Shown here one piece after another: positions 1-8,752 of a DNA stretch of 64,000 nucleotides. Positions within the stretch are counted from its first letter, which is position 1, and every line of letters starts with the position of its first letter. Source of the stretch: Paracoccaceae bacterium. GTDB taxonomy: Bacteria; Pseudomonadota; Alphaproteobacteria; Rhodobacterales; Rhodobacteraceae. The stretch is taken from positions 310,001 through 374,000 of the forward strand of contig WKFI01000019.1 of NCBI GenBank assembly GCA_014872875.1. The letters are read 5' to 3'. The notes under the pieces are model-generated. The model was given only the letters and a program-made list of their open reading frames with translations. It was not told where the DNA came from and ran no database searches. The translations under genes were made by a program, and so were the position numbers.

Positions 1-1051
1 CAGCATATCCAGCCTCCGCCATCAGCGCGGTCGCCTTGTCCAGATCGGCGTCATAAGACGGGATCGTTTCGTCAAAGAACGGTGAGGTTTCGATGATCGG
101 GCCACGCTGAGACGAGGAAACACCGCGATGCAAGGCTTTGGTGATAAAGTCGCGGTCCACAGCATAGGCAATCGCCTGGCGTACACGGACGTCACTCAGC
201 TTTTCCGAGGCCGTGTTGAAAGCCAACCAGTTGATCGGACCAACAGCGGCATAGCCATCGGTCGTGACACCAAGGTGATCGGCCTTTTCCATCCGCTTGA
301 TGGACGAAGACTGTGTCATGAACGGATAGGCGTCTGCCTCTCCGTTTTCCATGGCGATCATCAGGGCGCTTTCATCCTTGATGATCCGGAAGATCACCTC
401 ATCCAGCACCGGACGCCCTTCAAGGAAGAAGTTCGGGTTTTTCTTCAGAACAACCGCTTCGCCGGCGGTGAACTCTTCCAACAGGAACGGCCCGGACCCG
501 ACCGGGGCCGAGTTCGCCGGGTGTGACTTGGGATCCTGACCGTCGCCATAAACATGTTTGGGCAGAACCGGCGCCAAAGCCGGGGACAGCGCCAGCAGCA
601 AGGCCGGGTGGGGTTGGCTGAGCTTGATGACGGCGGTGTGTGCATCCGGTGTCTCAATCGCCTCGACCGGGGCGAACATCGACTTGAACGGATGGTTTTC
701 CTTGGTTGTCATGATTGAAAACGCGACGTCTTCGGACGTGACCGGCTGCCCATCATGGAAGGTTGCGTTCTGCACCAGATTCAGGGTCACGCTCATCCCG
801 TCTTCGCTGACCTCCCAGCTCTCGGCCAGATAAGGCTGCGGTTCCCAGTTTTCGTCATAGCGCAGCGGCGAGGCAAAAATCTGGGTCGACGGCATCGCAG
901 TGGCAATCCCCGACTGAACCGCCCCATTCAGATGGCGCGGCACCTGGGTCGAGGCGATGACGAGTGTGCCACCATCCGCATAGACAGGTGCGCCGACCAT
1001 CGTGGTCACGGTTAAGGCGGCGGCACCCATGAGACGAGTCATGAGGGTCAT
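1..1051 (-). CDS. Peptide/nickel-type ABC transporter substrate-binding protein, 3' end outside window
   Basis: Periplasmic solute-binding protein of the SBP_bac_5 (dipeptide/oligopeptide/nickel) family that would deliver its ligand to an ABC permease. The frame is open from the start codon to the window edge, so about 350 N-terminal residues are visible. A signal peptide (MTLMTRLMGAAALTVTTMVG, then ending APVYA) precedes the mature protein. Family-typical stretches are NATFHDGQPVTSEDV and DVRVRQAIAYAVDR. The ATG at 1051 is preferred because GGGAGA lies about 8 nt upstream; in-frame ATGs follow at codons 4 and 8. It lies downstream of the LysR gene on the same strand. The permease and ATPase genes, if present, lie to the left. 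Substrate cannot be read from the sequence. Confidence 0.88.
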   Translation of the reverse strand, partial: MTLMTRLMGAAALTVTTMVGAPVYADGGTLVIASTQVPRHLNGAVQSGIATAMPSTQIFASPLRYDENWEPQPYLAESWEVSEDGMSVTLNLVQNATFHDGQPVTSEDVAFSIMTTKENHPFKSMFAPVEAIETPDAHTAVIKLSQPHPALLLALSPALAPVLPKHVYGDGQDPKSHPANSAPVGSGPFLLEEFTAGEAVVLKKNPNFFLEGRPVLDEVIFRIIKDESALMIAMENGEADAYPFMTQSSSIKRMEKADHLGVTTDGYAAVGPINWLAFNTASEKLSDVRVRQAIAYAVDRDFITKALHRGVSSSQRGPIIETSPFFDETIPSYDADLDKATALMAEAGYA

Positions 1052-1118
1052 GTTGGTTCTCCCGGTTGCGTTTTTTTTGGGTTGTTTTGAAAAAAAGGCT
1101 AGCCGGGCGCATTCCCTT

Positions 1119-1135
1119 AGAAAACAGTGTTTTCT
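1119..1135. promoter_or_regulatory. 17-bp palindrome upstream of the substrate-binding protein gene
   Basis: AGAAAAC-AGT-GTTTTCT is a perfect 7-3-7 inverted repeat, flanked by CCCTTA/TAAGGG that pair with a two-base bulge. It sits 68 nt upstream of the transporter gene and just after the LysR stop. No T tract follows on either strand, so a regulator-binding site (possibly the neighbouring LysR protein) is more likely than a terminator. Inference only. Confidence 0.4.
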
Positions 1136-1152
1136 GTAAGGGTAAGTTGCAT

Positions 1153-2094
1153 TCAATGTGGTTTTAGGATCTTTGGGGGCATCAGGATATGCTCAAACGC
1201 GCCTTGTTCGTTCAACTCGCGGGCAATATTGCGGACGGCTTCGACAATGGCCGACCCTTGCAAGGACCTGAGATAAGACACACCAAATTCTGGCGCCTGA
1301 ACCGCATCCGATATGGGCAGGGCAAAATACCCGTTCCGTCCATCCCGGTCATTTGGCCCGCAAATATTGAGGATCGAGTACCCGAACTCACTGGCAACAA
1401 GCCCCCTTAACACCGAACTGGAACGCGTGGAGTGAACGACATTCGGCTCCAGCCCTTTCTCGGTAAAAAGGGAGGTGAAGTAGTGTTCGGTGTGGGGCAA
1501 GTCCAGCAGGATCATCGGCAGATCGACCAAGTCGCACAGGCTTACGGAACGTTGCGTCGACAGCGGAGAGCTGACTGGCAACAAGGCCCAAGGGTGGGCT
1601 GAAAACAGGGAATCAAATGGCAGACTTTCGACCGACCCAGTGAAATAGGTCAGCGCCACATCAACTTCGCCGCTAGCTAGCGCAACCGAAATGCTTTCCA
1701 TGTCGCCTTCGGTCAGTTCGATCCGAATCCCCGGATAGGTCTGTGCAATCCGAGACAAGATGATCGGCAGAACATAAGGCGCGGTTGGCGCGTAACAGGC
1801 CAACCGAAGCGTGCCGGTCGGGTCGCCTGCAATTGACATCAGATCCGATTCAAACACACGCGCCTGATCCAGAAAAGCAGCGACACGCCCTCCTACATCC
1901 TTACCCACCTGCGTCGGCACAATGCCCTTGGCAGGGATACGGCGAAACAGATCCGCACCGATGGTCTGCTCGATCAAATCAATTGCCGACGTCACGGACG
2001 ACTGCGAGATATTCATCTCTTCCGCGGCTTTTGCAATCGAGCCGCAGCGAAGCGCCGCATCCAGATAGCGAAGTTGTTTGAGCGTGAAATGCAT
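1153..2094 (-). CDS. LysR-family transcriptional regulator
   Basis: DNA-binding regulator with an N-terminal winged helix-turn-helix (about residues 1-60; HFTLKQLRYLDAAL and KAAEEMNISQSSVTSAI) and a C-terminal LysR substrate-binding domain (about 90-295). Length of 313 residues is normal for the family. The ATG at 2094 gives the usual LysR N terminus; an in-frame GTG at 2106 is possible. It is divergent from the amidohydrolase at 2214 and parallel to the transporter gene at 1051, the classic position for a regulator of one or both. Effector unknown. Confidence 0.9.
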   Translation of the reverse strand: MHFTLKQLRYLDAALRCGSIAKAAEEMNISQSSVTSAIDLIEQTIGADLFRRIPAKGIVPTQVGKDVGGRVAAFLDQARVFESDLMSIAGDPTGTLRLACYAPTAPYVLPIILSRIAQTYPGIRIELTEGDMESISVALASGEVDVALTYFTGSVESLPFDSLFSAHPWALLPVSSPLSTQRSVSLCDLVDLPMILLDLPHTEHYFTSLFTEKGLEPNVVHSTRSSSVLRGLVASEFGYSILNICGPNDRDGRNGYFALPISDAVQAPEFGVSYLRSLQGSAIVEAVRNIARELNEQGAFEHILMPPKILKPH

Positions 2095-2213
2095 TGGCGG
2101 CCCCACTCGTTGTTTCGCTTATAACTACATTTTTCAGCGTTAAGCCCGACAGTAAATCTATTTTCTCGCTGGTCAAACCTGCGATAGGCGTTGAGAGAGC
2201 GAGAGAGGCCCTC

Positions 2214-3842
2214 ATGTCTGACATAACCGTTTTCCAAGCACGCAAGATTGTTACCATGGACCCCAACCGACCCTCAGCGACACATGTCGCAGTCCGGGAC
2301 GGCTGGATCCTTGCCGTCGGGGATGAAAACTGCGCTTCGGATTGGGGCACCGTGAAGCACGACGACCGCTTCAGGAATGACGTCCTGATGCCTGGGCTGG
2401 TCGAAGGCCACGCGCACATGATGGCCGGGGCGATGTGGCAATTTACTTATGTCGGTTATCACGACCGTTTGGATCCGCAGGGGCGGATGCACAAGGGGAT
2501 GCAGGACCTAGGGGCCGTGATCGAGCGTCTGAAAGAAGCCGAAGCCGACCTGCCCTCTGACGGGCCTCTGGTCGGTTGGGGACTGGATCCGATCTTTCTG
2601 ACCGACGAACGCCTGTCGCGGCAACATCTGGATCAGGTTTCGCCGGACCGTCCGATTGCCATCATGTTTTCGAACTTCCACCTGATGTGCGTGAACTCCG
2701 CGGCTTTGGAAAGCGCCGGGTATTCGCGCGAAAGCAACGCAGAAGGTGTGGTCAAAGGACCGGATGGCGAACCCACCGGAGAGCTGCAGGAAATGGCCGC
2801 AATGTTCCCGGTCATGCGCCGGATGGGTCTGGATTTTCGCGGGCTCAGCCAAACCGAGGCATCGATCCGGGCCTATTCCGATGTTTGTCGGCTTGCCGGT
2901 GTCACGACTATCACCGATCTGTTTTCAACGATGGAAGACGGCGACCTGCAGACAATGCTGGACGTCACCGGATCGCCCGGATTTCCACTAAGGATCGTTC
3001 CCGCCCTGGGCGCTGTTGGGGCGGCTCCTGAAGAGATCTCGCAACGCGCTTTGGCCTTGCGCAAGAAAAGCACCGAAAAGCTCCGGCTCGGTGCTGTGAA
3101 ATTGATGACGGATGGATCCATCCAAGGTTGGACCGCTCGGGTGAAATGGCCTGGCTATGTCGGCGGGCACCCCAACGGATTGTGGAATACTCCACCCGAG
3201 GTGATCTATCAGCTCTGCGAGGAAATGCAGGCCAAGGGCGTCCAGATGCATATCCATGTAAACGGGGACGAAGCCTCGGACGTTTCACTGAAGGCGCTGG
3301 AAGCAGCCGCACAGAAACACCCTTGGCCCGGCGCGCGTCACGTGTTGCAACACTGCCAGATGATGGGAGCAGACCAATTTCGTAAAGCGGCTGAACTGGG
3401 CGTGTGCTGTAATCTTTTTTCCAATCATATCTGGTATTTCGGGGATCAGCACGCGGAGCTGACAATCGGCCAGGACCGCGCCGAACGTATGGACGCGGCG
3501 CGCGGTGCCCTTGACGAAGGCGTTCATCTTGCGATCCATTCGGACGCGCCGGTTACACCTTTGGGGCCCTTGTTCACCGCGTGGTGCGCGGTGAACCGGC
3601 AAACCATGTCCGGGCGCGTGCTGGGGGATGCACAGTGCATCTCGGTTTCCGAGGCCCTGCATGCGATCACTTTGGGCGCGGCCTACACGTTGCGAATGGA
3701 CGATGAAATTGGTTCGATCGAAACCGGCAAACGGGCAGACTTTGCCGTGCTGGGCCAAGACCCGACAGAGGTTGCGCCCGAGGCCCTAAAAGATGTACCC
3801 GTCCTGGGAACCGTAGTGGGAGGAGAGGTTTCCCTGATATGA
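2214..3842 (+). CDS. Amidohydrolase family 3 (YtcJ-like) metal-dependent hydrolase
   Basis: Cytoplasmic metal-dependent hydrolase, 542 residues, of the amidohydrolase_3/YtcJ group, whose members cleave amide or related bonds of varied substrates. Visible features: N-terminal beta-sandwich, the metal-binding GHAH in LMPGLVEGHAHMMAG, MHIHVNGDEA, the HCQMMGAD region, and the HSDAPVTPLGP segment carrying the late Asp. A C-terminal FAVLGQDP stretch closes the sandwich. The ATG at 2214 follows GAGAGAGG; the open frame extends upstream to 2094 but that part looks non-coding. The stop overlaps the start of the G3E GTPase (ATGA), so the two are probably co-translated. Substrate unknown. Confidence 0.9.
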   Translation: MSDITVFQARKIVTMDPNRPSATHVAVRDGWILAVGDENCASDWGTVKHDDRFRNDVLMPGLVEGHAHMMAGAMWQFTYVGYHDRLDPQGRMHKGMQDLGAVIERLKEAEADLPSDGPLVGWGLDPIFLTDERLSRQHLDQVSPDRPIAIMFSNFHLMCVNSAALESAGYSRESNAEGVVKGPDGEPTGELQEMAAMFPVMRRMGLDFRGLSQTEASIRAYSDVCRLAGVTTITDLFSTMEDGDLQTMLDVTGSPGFPLRIVPALGAVGAAPEEISQRALALRKKSTEKLRLGAVKLMTDGSIQGWTARVKWPGYVGGHPNGLWNTPPEVIYQLCEEMQAKGVQMHIHVNGDEASDVSLKALEAAAQKHPWPGARHVLQHCQMMGADQFRKAAELGVCCNLFSNHIWYFGDQHAELTIGQDRAERMDAARGALDEGVHLAIHSDAPVTPLGPLFTAWCAVNRQTMSGRVLGDAQCISVSEALHAITLGAAYTLRMDDEIGSIETGKRADFAVLGQDPTEVAPEALKDVPVLGTVVGGEVSLI

Positions 3843-4699
3843 TGCGACTGCCCTTGACCGTGATCAGCGGCTATCTTGGTGCCGGAAAGACCACGTTGAT
3901 CAACCGGCTTCTTGCCGAGGATCATGGTTTGAAGCTTTTGGTCATCGTCAATGATTTCGGTGCCATCAACATTGATGCCGAACTGATCGCACGTGCTGAT
4001 GGAGATCAGATTGCACTGACCAACGGCTGCGTCTGTTGCACCATGGGCACCGACCTCTTCATGGCATTGGGCGACGCACTGGATCGCCGACCCCGGCCCG
4101 ATCACTTGATCATCGAGGCAAGTGGCATCGCCGATCCCGCTGCCATCGCCAATGCCGCCATTGCGGAACCGGATCTGAGCTATGCTGGCATCGTGACTGT
4201 GGTCGATACGCTGAACGCGCGGACCATTCTGGACGACGACCTGATCGCCCCGCAGGTGAAACAACAGATAACGGCGGCAGATCTGGTTCTGCTCAGCAAG
4301 ACGGACGAAGCAGATCCCGCTTTGGTCGAGGAACTCAAAGCAATAGGTTCCCGCACGCCGGTTGTCCCGGGCGAAGGCCGGATCGCGGACCTGCTGTTCG
4401 ACGTAATCCCTCTGCCAAAAGGCCGGACGGAAGCAGCGCATCCGGGCTACGCGACCTGGCAGCATGACAGTGACATCGTGCTGGACCGGCGCGCCTTTGG
4501 CGACAAACTGGCGGATCGTCCCGAAGGTCTGTACCGTCTGAAAGGCTTCGTTCAGACCAGCGGCGGCGGCTACGAACTGCACGTGGTCGGAGGTCATGTT
4601 GAGGCAAAACGCGCTGACACGGACCGGACCGTTCTGGTAGGCCTCGGGCCAGCGGACCGGATCACGACGGAAGAGATCGAAACCTGGTGGCGGGCTTGA
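3839..4699 (+). CDS. G3E-family GTPase (COG0523/CobW-like), putative metallochaperone
   Basis: P-loop GTPase of the CobW/COG0523 group, whose characterised members deliver metals to enzymes. Motifs: Walker A GYLGAGKTT near the N terminus, NDFGAINID, the metal-binding CxCC in NGCVCCTMG, EASGIADP, and LSKTD in place of the NKxD base-recognition motif. At 286 residues it is on the short side, with a reduced CobW_C domain (about 200-280). No His-rich tail is seen. Start overlaps the amidohydrolase stop by four bases; a second ATG follows immediately. The coupling suggests that it services the amidohydrolase, which is inference. It converges with the iron permease gene. Confidence 0.9.
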   Translation: MMRLPLTVISGYLGAGKTTLINRLLAEDHGLKLLVIVNDFGAINIDAELIARADGDQIALTNGCVCCTMGTDLFMALGDALDRRPRPDHLIIEASGIADPAAIANAAIAEPDLSYAGIVTVVDTLNARTILDDDLIAPQVKQQITAADLVLLSKTDEADPALVEELKAIGSRTPVVPGEGRIADLLFDVIPLPKGRTEAAHPGYATWQHDSDIVLDRRAFGDKLADRPEGLYRLKGFVQTSGGGYELHVVGGHVEAKRADTDRTVLVGLGPADRITTEEIETWWRA

Positions 4700-4725
4700 T
4701 ATCGACAGCTGGTGCGCGCTGAAGA

Positions 4726-6393
4726 TCAGCGCCGCCCGACCTGCCGACAAATCAGGATCACTGGCAACAACCCCACGGCAACAATGACCAGGGACGGCAC
4801 CGCGGCCCCCTCCAGCCGCTCGTCAGAGGCCAGCCTGTACGCCTGCACAGCCAGCGTATCAAAGTTGAAAGGTCGCATGATCAGTGTGGCGGGAAGCTCT
4901 TTCATCACATCCACAAAGACGATCAGAAGCGCGGTCAGCAGGCTGGGGGTCACAATCGGCAGGTGCACGCGCCTGAGCATACCGATCGGTGATTGCCCCA
5001 GAGACCGCGCAGCAGCATCCATGTTGGAGTGTACAGTACTGAGCCCGCCTTCATAGGCGCCCAAGGCCGCCGCCAGGAACCGTACCATGTAGGCTGCCAC
5101 CAGCAGCCAGATCGATCCGGTGACCAACAGGCCTGTACTGATGTCAAACGTCGCACGCATCCAGGCGTCCAAAGCATTGTCGAATGCCGCAAACGGCACC
5201 ATCAACCCCACCGCGATCACTCCGCCCGGAACGGCATACCCCAAACGGGCGGCATATGCTGCCGAAGCCGCTGGTCGCCCGGGCCGAACTCGCAGGTAAA
5301 ACCCGATTAATACCGCCGCACAGACGGTGACGCAGGCCGCTACGGCCGCAAGCATGACGGAGTTTTGCAGGAACCCGACATATCGTTTGCTGAACAGATT
5401 CTGTTCGGATTCCAGCCCCATGTCGAAAAGGATGATGACCGGCAGCAAAAAGCCCAACAGGACGGGAATAGCACAAAGCCCCCAAGCCAACACGCGGTGC
5501 ACGCCCTTCAAGTCAGCAGGCGGCATGCGCGTCGCCTGCTTTCCTGCCTGATGATAACGCGCCGCGCCTCGGGTCGTACGTTCCAACACAGCCAAGGTCA
5601 GCGCAAACCCCAACAGTACTAGCGCTAGCTGCGCAGCCGCCGCCCGATCGGCCATGGAAAACCAGCTGGTATAAATACCCGTTGCAAAGGTTTGGACCCC
5701 AAAGTAGGCGACCGTTCCAAAATCGGCGATCGTCTCCATGATCGCCAGCAAAACGCCCGAAGCAATCGCAGGACGCGCCATTGGCAGGCTGACTTTCCAG
5801 AAGGCTTCGAACGAAGATTTACCCAGCGCGCGCGCTGCCAAAAAGGCTCCCGCGCTCTGTTGCAGAAAGGCGGCCCGGGCCAGAAGATAAACATAGGGAT
5901 AGAGAACCAGCACCAGCATGACCGCCGCACCGCCCACCGAGCGGACTTCGGGGAACCAGTAATCTCTTGGCCCCCATCCGGTCACGTCCCTGAGCGTGGT
6001 TTGCACAATGCCCGGATGGTCCAGAACAAAGGTATAGGCATAAGCCAGCACGTAGCCCGGAAAGGCTAAGGGCAGCACCAAGGCCACCTCGAAGAACCGG
6101 ACGCCGGGAAAACGCGTCATGGTCACGAACCATGCCGCGCCAACCCCAATTGCCAGCGTCCCGGCTGCAACCATCGCAACCAAGGCAATCGTCGTCCCGG
6201 CATACCGCGGCATGACCGTGTTCATAAGGCTTGCAACCGTGTCGGTTCCCCCGGTCAGGGCCGCGATGGCAACCGCAATCATGGGCAACAAACACGCCAA
6301 CGCGATAGCCCAGGACGCAAACGCGAAAATTCCGGTTCCGCCGGTCTTTCCTCTGGCGCTTCGTTTCGAAGCATAAGTCTGGGTGTCGCTCAT
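4726..6393 (-). CDS. Iron(III)-type ABC transporter permease (FbpB/AfuB-like)
   Basis: Inner-membrane permease, 555 residues, built as two homologous halves with about 12 membrane spans, as in FbpB/AfuB/SfuB. The first half has PLAFPGYVLAYAYTFVLDHP and the EAA-like loop ARALGKSSFEAFWKVSLPMA; the second half has AARSLGQSPIGMLRRVHLPI. Family members pass ferric iron from a periplasmic binding protein. No cognate binding protein or ATPase is found in this window, so this is an orphan subunit or the rest of the system lies elsewhere. ATG at 6393 chosen over an in-frame GTG at 6402; neither has a strong ribosome-binding site. Confidence 0.88.
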   Translation of the reverse strand: MSDTQTYASKRSARGKTGGTGIFAFASWAIALACLLPMIAVAIAALTGGTDTVASLMNTVMPRYAGTTIALVAMVAAGTLAIGVGAAWFVTMTRFPGVRFFEVALVLPLAFPGYVLAYAYTFVLDHPGIVQTTLRDVTGWGPRDYWFPEVRSVGGAAVMLVLVLYPYVYLLARAAFLQQSAGAFLAARALGKSSFEAFWKVSLPMARPAIASGVLLAIMETIADFGTVAYFGVQTFATGIYTSWFSMADRAAAAQLALVLLGFALTLAVLERTTRGAARYHQAGKQATRMPPADLKGVHRVLAWGLCAIPVLLGFLLPVIILFDMGLESEQNLFSKRYVGFLQNSVMLAAVAACVTVCAAVLIGFYLRVRPGRPAASAAYAARLGYAVPGGVIAVGLMVPFAAFDNALDAWMRATFDISTGLLVTGSIWLLVAAYMVRFLAAALGAYEGGLSTVHSNMDAAARSLGQSPIGMLRRVHLPIVTPSLLTALLIVFVDVMKELPATLIMRPFNFDTLAVQAYRLASDERLEGAAVPSLVIVAVGLLPVILICRQVGRR

Positions 6394-6515
6394 GACTGGC
6401 ACGCCCGCACAACGGTTCCGGTTTCAGCACTCCACACAGTGCACCATGGCGTTTTCGACTATTTCGGTCAGCAATTCCAGTGACAAAACCATAGCCGCAG
6501 CCCTAACTACATTAA

Positions 6516-6542
6516 CCCCGAACGCGGGAGGGGCGTTCGGGG
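6516..6542 (-). terminator. Hairpin downstream of the liv/ligase cluster
   Basis: Perfect 10-bp stem CCCCGAACGC / GCGTTCGGGG with a 7-nt loop, 24 nt after the stop of the PaaK-like gene. No long T tract follows, so it may be a weak terminator or a 3'-end stabilising structure. Confidence 0.55.
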
Positions 6543-6566
6543 CAAGGGTACTGGTGCAGGATTTGG

Positions 6567-7784
6567 TCAGTCGTAGCTACGCTGATCCTCGATCACCAGC
6601 CCGTCCTTGGGCAGGCTGCCTGGCGCAACAACTTCGATCGCGCCTTTGAGCTTGAGCACTTCAACAACCGACTTGGCATAGGCCAGATCATCCCCGCCAG
6701 CAGCTTCGATCTGGACACGCATGGTGTCCATCTCGCCCTCACGGGCAGCAATGACACGAGCCTTGACGATCTCGTCATGTTTTTCGACCAACGCGGCCAC
6801 CTGTTCGGGACGCACGAACATGCCTTTGATCTTGGTGGTCTGGTCCGCGCGGCCCATCCAGCCCTTGATCCGGATATTGGTCCGTCCACAGGGAGACTGC
6901 CCCGCCATGACAGCGCTCAGATCACCGGTGGCAAAACGGATCAGCGGGTAGTCGGGATTGAGTGTTGTCACCACGACCTCGCCGACCTCACCCGGTGCAA
7001 CCGGCGTGCCCGTGCCCGGGGTGACAATCTCGACGATGACATGCTCATCGACAACCATCCCCTCCATCGCCTGAGTTTCATAGGCGATATTGCCCAGATC
7101 AGCCGTTGCATAGCTTTGAATGCAGCTGATCCCGCGATCGGCATATTCCTGGCGCAGACTGGGGAACAAAGCCCCGCCGCCCACGGCTGCCTTGGAGAAG
7201 CTCAGCGCGACTCCCATCGCCTCGGCTTTGTCCAGGATCACCTTCAGGTAATCCGGTGTCCCCGCATAGGCCGTGGCACCAACGTCACGGGCCGCTGTGA
7301 CCTGAAGTTCGGTTTGGCCGGTTCCGGCGGGCAGCACTGCAGCCCCGACGGCGCGCGCGCCGTTTTCAAAGATCATGCCGGCAGGGGTTAAGTGATAGCC
7401 AAAGCAATTCTGGACCACGTCCCCTTTGCCGATGCCGGCCGCGTGCAGGAACCGTCCCATCCGCCACCAATCCCCATCCGCGCCGCCCGGTTCATAGATC
7501 GGGCCCGGCGATTGGAAGATGTGGGCGAAACCGGTCGCCGGTTTCACCGTGAACCCGCCAAACGGCGGGTGTGCGGCTTGGGACTTGCCCAGTTCCGATT
7601 TGCGCAGAACCGGCAGTTTGACCAGATCTTCTGCCGAGGTGATGGCCGCCGGATCAACATGATCCAGCATCCCCGCATAGCCCGGCAGGTTTTTGGCGCG
7701 GGCGATTTGCTCAGGCAAAAGTTTGGCCAGATCGGCAGCCCGTTCATCCGCAGACCGCGTTTCAAGGGAATCAAAATAGCTCAT
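6567..7784 (-). CDS. Phenylacetate-CoA ligase-like protein (PaaK family)
   Basis: 405-residue member of the adenylate-forming PaaK group, which activates aromatic acids to CoA thioesters. Recognisable parts are SYATADLGNIAYE, the substrate-domain TLNPDYPLIRFATGDLSA, the hinge-like IRIKGWMGRADQTTKIKGMFVR (split here by eye), and a C-terminal domain with VRPEQVAALVEKH. The usual Ser/Thr/Gly-rich phosphate loop (SSGTTGK) is not present where expected; the region reads QSPGPIYEPGG. It is the last gene of the liv cluster, 15 nt after livF. The context implies activation of the imported acid, but the altered loop leaves activity uncertain. Confidence 0.82.
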   Translation of the reverse strand: MSYFDSLETRSADERAADLAKLLPEQIARAKNLPGYAGMLDHVDPAAITSAEDLVKLPVLRKSELGKSQAAHPPFGGFTVKPATGFAHIFQSPGPIYEPGGADGDWWRMGRFLHAAGIGKGDVVQNCFGYHLTPAGMIFENGARAVGAAVLPAGTGQTELQVTAARDVGATAYAGTPDYLKVILDKAEAMGVALSFSKAAVGGGALFPSLRQEYADRGISCIQSYATADLGNIAYETQAMEGMVVDEHVIVEIVTPGTGTPVAPGEVGEVVVTTLNPDYPLIRFATGDLSAVMAGQSPCGRTNIRIKGWMGRADQTTKIKGMFVRPEQVAALVEKHDEIVKARVIAAREGEMDTMRVQIEAAGGDDLAYAKSVVEVLKLKGAIEVVAPGSLPKDGLVIEDQRSYD

Positions 7785-7799
7785 CCGATCACCCCCGCC

Positions 7800-8636
7800 T
7801 TAGCTCAACCACCGCTTGCGACGGCGATAGGATCGGACATCGCGGAAGCTTTTGCGGCCTTCGTCAGACATGCCCAGATAGAATTCCTTCACGTCCGGGT
7901 TTTCGCGCAGTTCGGCCGCGGGGCCATCCATCACGATCCGGCCGGATTCCAAGATGTATCCATAGTGGGCATAGCGCAGCGCCACGTTGGTGTTCTGCTC
8001 GGCCAATAGGAAGGTCACACCTTCCTTTTCGTTGATCGACTTCACGATCTGGAAAATCTGTTCCACCAGCTGAGGCGCCAGACCCATTGACGGCTCATCC
8101 AGCAAAATGGTTTCCGGTCGGCTCATCAAGGCTCGGCCCATTGCAACCATTTGCTGTTCACCACCCGACGTATAGCCAGCCTGCGACTTGCGACGCTCCT
8201 TCAGGCGCGGGAAATAGTGATACACCATTTCCAGATCCTGCTGGATATTGCTGTTTCCATCGGTGCGCGTATATGCGCCCGTCAAAAGGTTTTCTTCGAC
8301 TGTCAGGTGCTCGAAACAGTGGCGGCCTTCCATCACCTGGATGACGCCTGATTTCACCAGCTCGGCCGGGTCGCGTTCATGCACGTCCGCGCCGCGATAG
8401 CGAACCGACCCTTTGGTCACCTCACCGCGTTCAGAGTGCAAGAGATTTGAAATGGCTTTCAGCGTGGTCGTCTTGCCCGCGCCGTTGCCGCCCAAAAGCG
8501 CGGTGATCCCGCCTTTGGGCACGTTGAGGCTGACGCCTTTCAGCACGAGGATCACGTGGTTGTAGATCACCTCGATATTGTTGACTTCAAGCAGGGTCTC
8601 GGCCTGAACGTCGGTTGTGTTGGCTGCATCCAGCAT
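7800..8636 (-). CDS. livF: Branched-chain amino acid-type ABC transporter ATP-binding protein (LivF)
   Basis: One of the two ATPases of a HAAT-type importer. 278 residues with Walker A GGNGAGKTT (residues 49-57), Q-loop region, signature TSGGEQQM (about 157-164) and Walker B TILLDEPSMGL. EVNNIEVIYNHVILVLKGVS is the family-typical N-terminal strand. About 25 residues at the C terminus, rich in Arg (SYRRRKRW), extend beyond the usual LivF end. Ribosome-binding AGGAC lies about 10 nt before the ATG. It is separated from livK by a hairpin-rich spacer, so its expression may be lower than livK. Confidence 0.93.
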   Translation of the reverse strand: MLDAANTTDVQAETLLEVNNIEVIYNHVILVLKGVSLNVPKGGITALLGGNGAGKTTTLKAISNLLHSERGEVTKGSVRYRGADVHERDPAELVKSGVIQVMEGRHCFEHLTVEENLLTGAYTRTDGNSNIQQDLEMVYHYFPRLKERRKSQAGYTSGGEQQMVAMGRALMSRPETILLDEPSMGLAPQLVEQIFQIVKSINEKEGVTFLLAEQNTNVALRYAHYGYILESGRIVMDGPAAELRENPDVKEFYLGMSDEGRKSFRDVRSYRRRKRWLS

Positions 8637-8689
8637 CAGTGCTTGTCCTCATGCCTGTCCCGGTTTCGAGCCGGAACCTCGGTTCTTGG

Positions 8690-8744
8690 GGTGCGGCACG
8701 GGTGCCGCACCGGGTTCGACTGGGGCCCGGACACATCCGGGCCC
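8690..8744 (-). terminator. Two hairpins between livK and livF
   Basis: First, GGTGCGGCAC / GTGCCGCACC (8690-8699 and 8702-8711), a 10-bp inverted repeat with a 2-nt centre. Second, GGGCCCGG / CCGGGCCC (8723-8730 and 8737-8744) with a 6-nt loop. They lie within 63 nt of the livK stop. Such structures after a binding-protein gene commonly act as partial terminators or mRNA stabilisers; no T tract is present. Confidence 0.55.
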
Positions 8745-8752
8745 GCAAGCGA

